Assembly: GCA_963782595.1 (NCBI GenBank)
Contig: CAWAKJ010000001.1
Span: forward strand, 434,001-498,000
Direction: 5' to 3'
DNA from: JAMQPK01 sp963782595
GTDB taxonomy: Bacteria; Acidobacteriota; Vicinamibacteria; Vicinamibacterales; JAMQPK01
DNA: 64,000 nt
Positions within the stretch are counted from its first letter, which is position 1; every line of letters starts with the position of its first letter. The translations under genes were made by a program, and so were the position numbers. The notes below the pieces were generated by a model. It was not told the DNA's origin, searched no databases, and saw nothing but the letters and a program-made list of their open reading frames with translations. Positions 38,072-45,717 of this stretch are shown in pieces.

Positions 38072-39265
38072 GTGAAAATTGCGTTCATCGTTCAGCGCTA
38101 CGGGCTGGAGATTCTCGGGGGATCCGAATACCACTGCCGGCTCATCGCGGAGCGCATGGCCCATCATCACGACGTGGATGTGCTGACCACCTGCGCGCGC
38201 GATTACATCACGTGGGCCAACGAATACCCTGAAGGAGCCACGCGAATCAACCACGTCAACGTGCGGCGCTTCCCCAATGCGCGTTCGCGCGACATCGAGT
38301 CGTTCAATCGCTATTCAGACTGGATCTTCCACAACCCTCACACGCGCGACGATGAGATGTCGTGGCTCGAACAGCAGGGGCCGTGGTGCCCGGCGCTCCT
38401 CGATTACCTGTCTGAGAACGCCGGACGCTATGACGCGCTCATCTTTTTCACCTATCTTTATTCCCCCACAGTGCTCGGCATGCAGATCGCCCCGGAACGC
38501 AGCATTCTCGCCCCGACGGCGCACAACGAGCCGGCTATCGGGCTCGGCATTTACAAAGAGCTGTTTCGCAGACCCGCCGCGATCGCGTTCAACACCGAAG
38601 TGGAAAAGGCTTTTCTGAAGTCGTCCTTCGAGTTCAGCACGGTGGCCGAGGAGACGGTCGGATGCGGCGTCGACCTCCTCGACGACCCGTCGCGGACTCA
38701 GCGCTCGCCGTTGAGAGGCTTTCCCGATCGGCCATTTCTCCTGTACGGAGGCCGCATCGACGCCGGCAAGGGCTGCGCCGAACTGATCGAGTACTTCAAC
38801 GAGTATAAGGAACAGGGCGGAACGGCCGATCTCGTGCTGATGGGCGCCAAGCTGATGCCGCTGCCGGCGGTGCCCTGGGTGATGTACGCCGGTATGTTGT
38901 CCGAATCGGAGCGCCTGCAGGCACTCGGGGCTGCAACCATCGTCGTCGTGCCGTCGCCGCTTGAAAGCCTTTCATTGCTCGCCCTGGAGGCGATGGCGGT
39001 CGGCACGCCGGTTCTGTGCAACGCGCGCGCCGAAGTGCTGGTGGACCACTGCAGGCGCAGCAATGCCGGCCTCTTCTATGCCAATCGCGACGAGTTCATC
39101 GAGTGCGCGAATCTGCTGCTCGCCGATCGGCGCCTTCGCGAGCGGATGGGCCGCAACGGAAACGCGTACGTCAAGAACCACTATCGCTGGGATGTCATCA
39201 TGGCGAAGTACGATAGGCTGATGGCCGCGCTTCCGAGAGTGCTTCCCGACGCATCGGCACGATGA
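38072..39265 (+). CDS. GT4-type glycosyltransferase, family A copy 2
   Basis: 397 residues from a GTG. Shares FIVQRYGLEILGGSEYHCRL, VLTTCARDYITWANEYPEG, DWIFHNPHTRDDEMSWLEQQ, LLYGGRIDAGKGCAELIEYF and PSPLESLSLLALEAMAVGTP with copies 1 and 3. It is closer to copy 3 than to copy 1. Placed after the B pair, so the order along the operon is A-B-B-A. Confidence 0.9.
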   Translation: MKIAFIVQRYGLEILGGSEYHCRLIAERMAHHHDVDVLTTCARDYITWANEYPEGATRINHVNVRRFPNARSRDIESFNRYSDWIFHNPHTRDDEMSWLEQQGPWCPALLDYLSENAGRYDALIFFTYLYSPTVLGMQIAPERSILAPTAHNEPAIGLGIYKELFRRPAAIAFNTEVEKAFLKSSFEFSTVAEETVGCGVDLLDDPSRTQRSPLRGFPDRPFLLYGGRIDAGKGCAELIEYFNEYKEQGGTADLVLMGAKLMPLPAVPWVMYAGMLSESERLQALGAATIVVVPSPLESLSLLALEAMAVGTPVLCNARAEVLVDHCRRSNAGLFYANRDEFIECANLLLADRRLRERMGRNGNAYVKNHYRWDVIMAKYDRLMAALPRVLPDASAR

Positions 39266-40572
39266 AGAAACTTGCACGCCCGCAGCTGCACACGCTCGTG
39301 TTCGTCGCAATTTTCCTTACGGCGTTTGCGACCTACACGCTGAGAATCGTGAACGGCGGCGGCCTGCGTGAGCCCCCGGAGTCCGGCGACGGCCACGATT
39401 ACGACGCGATCGCGTTCAACGTCTGGCAAGGCCGCGGATTCGGTTATGAGTGGAGCGACGAAGAGTGGCGCCGGCCGTACCTCGGAATCGACCGATACCG
39501 GCCTTTGCTGACACGACAGTCGGAGTTCTATCCCACTACCTACCGTCCGCCCGCGATGCCGTTTCTGCTTTCGGGCGTCTATGCTGTCGCCGGCAGGAAT
39601 TTCGCTGCCTGGCGCATCGTCAACTGTGGCGTCATGGCGGGCGCAGTCACGGCGGCCGCCGCAATCGCCGGGCAGCTTGCCGGGCCTCCTGCTGCCCTGT
39701 TGACGGCCGCCATCGTTCTTCAAAGCCGCGATCTGACGCGCTATTCCGGAATGTTCATGACAGAGCCGCTCGCGACGCTCATGGTTGCGCTGCTCACATG
39801 GACCTGGGTGAGACAGGCCGCTCGGGGATGGACGATCGCGAGCGCTGCGGCGTCGGGTCTCGCCATGGGGGGGCTGCTCGGGGCACGCACGATTTTCATC
39901 CTCTCGGCACCGATCCTGTTGTTATTGCCCGGCAGGGACAAATCGTTTGGGTCGAAGTTCGCATGGAAACCCAAAGCCATCTGTCTTGCGGTCGCCATCG
40001 CGGTCATCAGTCCCTGGTGGATCCGCAACATCATCGTTCTGGATGCGTTCATGCCCCTCGGCACGCAGGGCGGTATCAACCTGCCAATGGGCTTTGGACC
40101 CAGGGCAATCAGAAATCAGGGTGTCTGGCACTCGAATCCCGGTGATGGCTGGCCCGAGATTGCCGCGCAGAAACTCGACACCGTCACATCGGAAGTGATG
40201 CTGGCGAAGTATCGACAGCAGTTGACGATTACCTGGATGATCGATCATCCACGTGATGTTTTGAATCTGATGTGGCTGCACGTTTCACAGGAGCTCAAGC
40301 CAGGACGAGACTTCTTCACGAAATGGCTTCTGCCATCTGCTGCCCTGGCCGCCCTCGTTCAGGCACGATCGCCAGCCGTCTGGACGATCGTTCTCGTGGT
40401 GTGCGCCAATATCCTCAGCATTGCGATGACCTATAGCGCTCACGGCAGGTTCATGGTCCCGATGCAACCGCTGCTGGTCGCGCTCGTCGCAGCTGGTGTG
40501 GTAACCGTGGCGGGTCAGGCCTGGACTTTCGTGCGGAGGACACCCGTGCCAACGCCGCGCGCATCGGCCTGA
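39262..40572 (+). CDS. integral membrane glycosyltransferase (ArnT/PMT-like, GT39/GT83 type)
   Basis: 436 residues with about nine to ten hydrophobic segments, starting LHTLVFVAIFLTAFATYTL. After the first segment comes an extracytoplasmic loop with ESGDGHDYDAIAFNVWQGRG, matching the acidic D-x-D/E-type loop of lipid-linked-sugar transferases, then TYRPPAMPFLLSGVYAVAG. Likely uses polyprenyl-phosphate sugars on the periplasmic side. It overlaps the preceding gene (ATGA) and its 3' end overlaps the convergent GDP-fucose synthase gene by 58 bp. Confidence 0.8.
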   Translation: MKKLARPQLHTLVFVAIFLTAFATYTLRIVNGGGLREPPESGDGHDYDAIAFNVWQGRGFGYEWSDEEWRRPYLGIDRYRPLLTRQSEFYPTTYRPPAMPFLLSGVYAVAGRNFAAWRIVNCGVMAGAVTAAAAIAGQLAGPPAALLTAAIVLQSRDLTRYSGMFMTEPLATLMVALLTWTWVRQAARGWTIASAAASGLAMGGLLGARTIFILSAPILLLLPGRDKSFGSKFAWKPKAICLAVAIAVISPWWIRNIIVLDAFMPLGTQGGINLPMGFGPRAIRNQGVWHSNPGDGWPEIAAQKLDTVTSEVMLAKYRQQLTITWMIDHPRDVLNLMWLHVSQELKPGRDFFTKWLLPSAALAALVQARSPAVWTIVLVVCANILSIAMTYSAHGRFMVPMQPLLVALVAAGVVTVAGQAWTFVRRTPVPTPRASA

Positions 40573-41495
40573 TGTTCGAGGAACCACCGGTATGTCGATT
40601 CGACGCCGGCGCGGAGTGGAAGACTCGGCGCCCAGCCGAGGCTGCGCAATCGGCTGATATCGAGTAACTTTCTCGGCGGGCCGTCGGGCCTGGAGGCGTC
40701 GAAGGTGATTCGGGCCTCCGGATAGACGACGTCGCGAATCATCTCCGCGAGCTCGCGGATGCTCAGGTCTTCGCCCGTGCCCACATTGATGTGCGGCTCT
40801 TCATCGTAGTGACGCATCAGAAATGCGCATGCCGACGCAAGATCGTCGACGTGAAGGAACTCGCGCCGGGGCCGTCCGCTTCCCCAGACGCTCACCTCAC
40901 CAACCCCGGCAAGCTTCGCGTCGTGAAACTTGCGAATCAGTGCCGGAAGGACGTGGGAGCTCGTGAGATCGAAGTTGTCATTCGGGCCATACAGATTCGT
41001 CGGCATGGCCGAAATGAAATCGCACCCGTACTGGCGCCGGTATGCCTGGCAGAGCTTGATGCCGGCAATCTTCGCGACCGCGTAGAACTCGTTGGTCGGT
41101 TCCAGAGGGCCGGCGAGCAGTGCGTTCTCGGTCATCGGCTGCGGCGCCTCGCGCGGATAGATGCAGGAGCTCCCGAGATACAGAAGCTTTCTCGTCCCGT
41201 GCAGATGACAGGCATGCACGACCGTGGCGTGAATCAGCAGGTTGTCGTAGATGAACTCCGCCGGCCGTGTGCTGTTGGCGAGGATGCCGCCCACGGTTCC
41301 GGCCACGAGGTAGACGAGCTCGGGCCGATTCGCGCGGAACCATTCGTTGACCGCGGACTGGTTACGCAGATCGAGCTCATCGCGAGTCGCGGTCAGCGGC
41401 GTGACGCCATCCTGCTCGAGCCGCCTGACGATGGCCGAACCCACCAGCCCTCGATGGCCGGCGACGAAAATTTTGGAGCTGCCCTTTCCAGCCAA
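40515..41495 (-). CDS. fcl: GDP-L-fucose synthase
   Basis: 326 residues. NAD(P)-dependent SDR that makes GDP-L-fucose by epimerising and reducing GDP-4-keto-6-deoxymannose. Motifs: FVAGHRGLVGSAIVRRL, LYLGSSCIYPREAPQPM (catalytic Ser), NEFYAVAKIAGIKLCQAYR (YxxxK), MPTNLYGPNDNFDLTSSHVL, and VWGSGRPRREFLHVDDLASA. No GDP-mannose dehydratase is in the window. The last about 19 residues overlap the opposite-strand membrane transferase; a slightly longer C-terminus than usual may reflect this. Confidence 0.94.
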   Translation of the reverse strand: MAGKGSSKIFVAGHRGLVGSAIVRRLEQDGVTPLTATRDELDLRNQSAVNEWFRANRPELVYLVAGTVGGILANSTRPAEFIYDNLLIHATVVHACHLHGTRKLLYLGSSCIYPREAPQPMTENALLAGPLEPTNEFYAVAKIAGIKLCQAYRRQYGCDFISAMPTNLYGPNDNFDLTSSHVLPALIRKFHDAKLAGVGEVSVWGSGRPRREFLHVDDLASACAFLMRHYDEEPHINVGTGEDLSIRELAEMIRDVVYPEARITFDASRPDGPPRKLLDISRLRSLGWAPSLPLRAGVESTYRWFLEHQADARGVGTGVLRTKVQA

Positions 41496-41508
41496 TGCCC
41501 TTGCTCCG

Positions 41509-42864
41509 TTATCGCAAGCTGCCGAACTTGATCCGCAGAAGCCCGGTCATCGTCATCTGAAACAGAATGGCACCGTCGCGAAACCGGCGGATGTTGGTCG
41601 CGCCGTAGGTTCGCGCCCGATAATCCACAGGCACGTCGATTATACCGGTTCCCAGTACCGCAGCCGGAAACAGGAGCTCGAAGTCGCCGAACGGGTCGAA
41701 GTCGCCGAAGTCCTGCCGCCAGCGCACGAACCGGCCGTAGTCGCGGCGCGAAACGAGCTTCGTGCCGCACAGGCTGTCGCCGAGCCGCACGTCGAGGACA
41801 AAGCTCAACATCCTGGCGAAGAACACGTTGCCGAGATGGTTGAGCAGGCGCATGGCTTCCCCTTCCATCGGATACACGAGGCGCGTGCCGTTGATGAAGT
41901 CTGCGGCACCCTGGCAGTACGCTTCGTAGAAGCGCGTCAGGCGCTCGGGAGGCATGGTGAGATCCGCGTCGAGAATCGTGAGCAGGTCGCCTGACGCCTG
42001 GGAGAAACCGAGCCGGACCGCATCGGCCTTACCTCGGGCCTTCTGCTGAAGAGAACGCACGCGGACACCCCGGCGGCCATCCCAGAGTGCGCTCACGCGC
42101 TGAATCTCCTCCCATGTGCCGTCGGTCGAGTGCCCCTCTACGAAAATGACTTCGGTGAACACGCCGAAATCGGGCAGACGACGCATCGCGGCCTCGATGT
42201 TGCCTCGTTCGTTCCGCGCAGGAATCACCACCGTGAGCGACGGCCGCTGCTCACCTGTGGCCACGACCGGCCTCAGCACCGCGACGGTCACGAACGACAA
42301 CCAGCGGGCACCCGGAATCGCTGGCATGAAGGCGTTTACGAGCGTACCGATGCCGAAAAAGTGCCACGGCAGATACGCGACGGGACGAAGACGGACGAGC
42401 TCGAATCCTGACAGCCGGGCGAGTTGCACGAGGTCGGATCGCGTGATGAAGGTGACTATCGGCGGGCCGTGACGAAGGCCGAGCCGATCGGCGAGTCTGT
42501 ACAGCCAGGCGAAGTACCAGTTGTAGAGCGCGACGACGACACGCCCGTGCCGGGCGACGTGCGGGCGAATGGTTTCGACGAGACCCTGAATGTCTGTCGA
42601 ATGGTTGAAATTGCCGTTGAAAAGGAAGATGTCGACGCCGCCGTCAGACGTGGCATTCGCGACGTCTCCCGATCGGCTGACGATCTTCGCAGGCGCGTCG
42701 ATCGCGTCCCTGAGCATTCCTGTGTCGCCCGGGATCGGATCCACGTGGATCACCCGATCCGCGTAGCGGGTCACCCGGGAGATCTCGCGCGCGACCAGCC
42801 CGTATGTATATCTCCTAAGATGGTGGGAAAGTGCGAGCGGCAAACAGCAAATGCTAGCATACAC
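41509..42864 (-). CDS. methyltransferase remnant fused to GT2 glycosyltransferase
   Basis: About 450 residues. The C-terminal half is a GT2 (dolichol-phosphate-mannose-synthase-like) domain: SLTVVIPARNERGNIEAAMR, EVIFVEGHSTDGTWEEIQRV, LLTILDADLTMPPERL (DxD) and GDSLCGTKLVSRRDYGRF. The N-terminal half looks like the later part of a SAM methyltransferase (VDIFLFNGNFNH, VARHGRVVVALYNWYFAWL) but lacks the Gly-rich motif I. No convincing ATG: GTGs at 42864 and 42774 are candidates. The next gene on the other strand starts at 42877, so the N-terminus appears lost. Confidence 0.72.
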   Translation of the reverse strand: MYASICCLPLALSHHLRRYTYGLVAREISRVTRYADRVIHVDPIPGDTGMLRDAIDAPAKIVSRSGDVANATSDGGVDIFLFNGNFNHSTDIQGLVETIRPHVARHGRVVVALYNWYFAWLYRLADRLGLRHGPPIVTFITRSDLVQLARLSGFELVRLRPVAYLPWHFFGIGTLVNAFMPAIPGARWLSFVTVAVLRPVVATGEQRPSLTVVIPARNERGNIEAAMRRLPDFGVFTEVIFVEGHSTDGTWEEIQRVSALWDGRRGVRVRSLQQKARGKADAVRLGFSQASGDLLTILDADLTMPPERLTRFYEAYCQGAADFINGTRLVYPMEGEAMRLLNHLGNVFFARMLSFVLDVRLGDSLCGTKLVSRRDYGRFVRWRQDFGDFDPFGDFELLFPAAVLGTGIIDVPVDYRARTYGATNIRRFRDGAILFQMTMTGLLRIKFGSLR

Positions 42865-42876
42865 ATTCAGCGCGAC

Positions 42877-44166
42877 GTGCGAATCGCTTTCATCATCCAA
42901 CGATACGGAACCGAGATACTCGGCGGCCCGGAATACGCCTGCCGTCTGACGGCCGAGCAACTGGCCGAACGCCACGACGTGGACGTCCTGACGACATGCG
43001 CCCGCGACTCGGTGACGTGGAAGAACGAATACGCCGAGGGCTCGGACCGAGTGCGCGGCGTCACAGTCAGGCGCTTCGCCAGCTCGGAAATGCGCGACAT
43101 CGCCGACTTCACTCGATACTCGGACTGGATCTTCCAGCACCCGCACGATGCAGCCGACGAGATGGAGTGGCTCCGGCGCCAGGGCCCGTGGTCGCCGGCC
43201 CTCATCGAGTACCTCAAGCGGCACTACAAGCAATACGAAGCACTGATCTTCTACAACTATCAGTACGCACCGACGGTGCTCGGCCTGCAGATCGACCCCG
43301 GGCGCAGCATCCTGGTTCCGGCGGCGCACGATGAACCCGCGATCCACCTGAACATCTACCGCGACGTCTTCAGGCTCCCGAAAGCCATCGGGTACCTCAG
43401 CGAACCTGAACGCCGCTTTGTCGACCCGAGGTTCGATCGCCATGCGGTGATCGAGGAAACGATCGGTTGCGGTGTGGAGCTGCCGCCGCATCAGGCGTAT
43501 CCCCGGCCGGCCGGACAGTCGGCTCCCGCTTCCGAGCAGAGTCAGGAAAACGAGGCCCCGGACTCCGATGCGTCGGGCGGTGAGGGGGGACGATTCCCGT
43601 CGCACGTGTCTTCCCGTGGCGCCGGCTTCAAGCGGCGCCACCGGATCCACGGATCGTTCGCACTGTACGGAGGGCGAATCGACCCGGGCAAGGGATGCGA
43701 AGAGCTCATCGAATATTTCAGCAGCTATGTGAACGGCGGCGGCGACGCATCCCTCGTGCTCATGGGCCTCAAGCTGATGCCGCTGCCCGAAGAGCCGTTT
43801 ATCAACTTTGCGGGCATGCTGTCGGAACAGGAACGGCTGCAGGCGCTGGAAGCGGCGACTGTTGTGACGTGTCCGTCGCCGTATGAAAGTCTTTCGCTCA
43901 TCGCCCTCGAGTCGCTGGCCGTTGGCACCCCCATTCTCTGCAATGCCCGCAGCGACGTGCTGGTCGATCACTGCCTGCGGAGCAATGGCGGCCTCTTTTA
44001 CAGGGACCGCGACGAGTTCGTCGAAAGCCTCAAGCTGCTCGTGTCGGACGAACGCCTCAGGGCGGGGATGGGACGGTCAGGGCGTGAGTACGTGCGTCGG
44101 AACTATCGCTGGGACGTCGTGCTGGGCAAACTGGACAGGATGATTGCGCGAGTGCGGCAACCTTAG
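42877..44166 (+). CDS. GT4-type glycosyltransferase, family A copy 3, with disordered insert
   Basis: 429 residues from a GTG. Shares FIIQRYGTEILGGPEYACRL, VLTTCARDSVTWKNEYAEG, DWIFQHPHDAADEMEWLRRQ, FALYGGRIDPGKGCEELIEY and PSPYESLSLIALESLAVGTP with copy 2 (38072). It differs by an about 45-residue Pro/Ser/Glu/Gly-rich insert (for example SEQSQENEAPDSDASGGEGG) between the two Rossmann domains, at the interdomain linker. It stands alone on the plus strand after two minus-strand genes. Convergent with the response-regulator gene, with a repeat between. Confidence 0.87.
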   Translation: MRIAFIIQRYGTEILGGPEYACRLTAEQLAERHDVDVLTTCARDSVTWKNEYAEGSDRVRGVTVRRFASSEMRDIADFTRYSDWIFQHPHDAADEMEWLRRQGPWSPALIEYLKRHYKQYEALIFYNYQYAPTVLGLQIDPGRSILVPAAHDEPAIHLNIYRDVFRLPKAIGYLSEPERRFVDPRFDRHAVIEETIGCGVELPPHQAYPRPAGQSAPASEQSQENEAPDSDASGGEGGRFPSHVSSRGAGFKRRHRIHGSFALYGGRIDPGKGCEELIEYFSSYVNGGGDASLVLMGLKLMPLPEEPFINFAGMLSEQERLQALEAATVVTCPSPYESLSLIALESLAVGTPILCNARSDVLVDHCLRSNGGLFYRDRDEFVESLKLLVSDERLRAGMGRSGREYVRRNYRWDVVLGKLDRMIARVRQP

Positions 44167-44177
44167 AGCGCCTCAAA

Positions 44178-44240
44178 TCAGGGCAGACGGATGATGGCAG
44201 AAGGCGTCATCTGCCATTTGCCATTTGCCTTCTGCCCTGA
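44178..44240. repeat. inverted repeat of TGCC units between convergent genes
   Basis: Outer arms TCAGGGCAGA (44178-44187) and TCTGCCCTGA (44231-44240) are perfect complements; inner GGCAGAAGGC (44196-44205) also pairs with GCCTTCTGCC (44227-44236). Between them are direct repeats (CTGCCATTTGCCATTTGCC). Similar TCTGCC/TGCCAT units form the end of the protease gene at 6395-6428. May act as terminator for both genes. Confidence 0.6.
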
Positions 44241-44251
44241 CACGTATCCTC

Positions 44252-45706
44252 TTACTCCACGACCGACACCACCTCGCCCATGTGCTCGGAGTGCCCGTGC
44301 TCGACCCGCGAGTCCGAACGCTTCCGTCTCGGGCGGATGTCGTACCTCTTGATCATCTCGTTCAGCGTCGTCGGCTTGATGCGAAGCAGTTCGGCCGCGC
44401 GCTTTTGAACGCCTCCGGCGGCCTCGAGCGTCGACTCGATGAGACGCTTCTCGAAGTCGGTGATCACGTCCTTGAACGAGATGCCTTCGGGCGGCACGAC
44501 GAAACGGGGCATCTGGAAAATCGTCGGCCGGCCAATGTGATCGGGCAGCAGGTCCGGCCCGATCCGGCGGCCGGTAGACAGGACAACCGCCCGCTCGATC
44601 ACGTTTTCCAGCTCTCGAACGTTCCCGGGCCAGTCGTACATCATCAGGATGTCCAGCGCGTCCGGCACGAGCTCGAGGTCAGGCTTCCTGTTCTCCTCGC
44701 CGTACTTCTCGAGGAAGTGCTGCATGAGCAGCGGAATATCGTCCTTGCGATCGCGCAGCGGCGGCAGCACCACGTTGACGACATTCAGCCGATAGAACAG
44801 GTCCTCGCGGAACCGTCCTTCCTCCATGGTCTTCTTCAGATCGACGTTGGTGGCTGCGATAATGCGGACGTCGACCTTGATGACTTCCATGCCGCCCAGC
44901 CGCATGAACTCGCGTTCCTGCATCACCCGCAACAGCTTGGCCTGCGTTTCGAGCGGAATGTTGCCGATCTCGTCGAGGAAGATGCTGCCCTTGTCGGCCA
45001 GATCGAAGAGGCCTTTCTTGGGGTAGACGGCTCCGGTGAACGCCCCCTTCACATGGCCGAACAGGGTCGACTCCAGCAGATCGGGCGGCAGGTTGCCGGA
45101 GTTGACCGTCACGAACGCCCGATCCTTCCGCTGCGAGTGTGTATGAATCGCACGCGCGACGAGCTCCTTGCCGGTGCCGCTCTCCCCTTGAATGAGAATC
45201 GTCGATCGGCTCGGCGCCGCCTGGATAATCAGATCGAAGACTCGCCGCATCGACGGGCTTCGCCCGACGATGTTGTCGAAGTTGCTGTACTGCTCCTGGA
45301 TGTTCTGGCGCAGTGCCTTGTTTTCGTTGACCAGGCGGCGGCGATCGAGCGCGTTCTTGATGACGACGAGCACTTCATCGTTCTTAAAGGGCTTGGTGAT
45401 GTAATCGAATGCACCGCGCTTCATCGCCTTGATGGCGTTCTCGACCGACGCGTAGGCGGTAACCATGATGACCGCCAGCTCGTCGTCGAGCTTCTTGAGC
45501 GACTCGAGGGTCGTCATGCCGTCGATGCCCGGCATCATCACGTCGACGATGGCGGCGTCGAACGGAATGTTGCGGGCGAGCTCGATCCCTTCTTCGCCGC
45601 TGGCCGCCATGCGCACCGCATAGCCTTCGCCCTTGAGCAGCGTCTCGAGGATTTCGCGCATGATTTCTTCGTCGTCTACCACGAGAATCGAGCCGTTTTT
45701 CTGCAT
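44252..45706 (-). CDS. NtrC-family sigma-54-dependent response regulator
   Basis: 484 residues from the ATG at 45706 (GGAAG upstream). Receiver domain 1-120 with DDEE and phospho-acceptor Asp55 (FDAAIVDVMMPG), AAA+ domain with GESGTGKELVARAIHT (Walker A), KGAFTGAVYPKKGLFDLAD (sigma-54 contact) and GSIFLDEIGNIP (Walker B), and a Fis-type helix-turn-helix near the end (QKRAAELLRIKPTTLNEMIK). It activates sigma-54 promoters when phosphorylated. Its partner is the kinase 11 bp upstream. A glycan or envelope role is suggested only by the neighbours. Confidence 0.94.
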   Translation of the reverse strand: MQKNGSILVVDDEEIMREILETLLKGEGYAVRMAASGEEGIELARNIPFDAAIVDVMMPGIDGMTTLESLKKLDDELAVIMVTAYASVENAIKAMKRGAFDYITKPFKNDEVLVVIKNALDRRRLVNENKALRQNIQEQYSNFDNIVGRSPSMRRVFDLIIQAAPSRSTILIQGESGTGKELVARAIHTHSQRKDRAFVTVNSGNLPPDLLESTLFGHVKGAFTGAVYPKKGLFDLADKGSIFLDEIGNIPLETQAKLLRVMQEREFMRLGGMEVIKVDVRIIAATNVDLKKTMEEGRFREDLFYRLNVVNVVLPPLRDRKDDIPLLMQHFLEKYGEENRKPDLELVPDALDILMMYDWPGNVRELENVIERAVVLSTGRRIGPDLLPDHIGRPTIFQMPRFVVPPEGISFKDVITDFEKRLIESTLEAAGGVQKRAAELLRIKPTTLNEMIKRYDIRPRRKRSDSRVEHGHSEHMGEVVSVVE

Positions 45707-45717
45707 ATCGTCTTCCT

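Noticed and set aside
42865..43971. Upstream half of the long minus-strand frame that continues the GT2 gene
   Set aside because: It is antisense to the clear GT4 gene at 42877-44166; only the part up to 42864 reads as protein.
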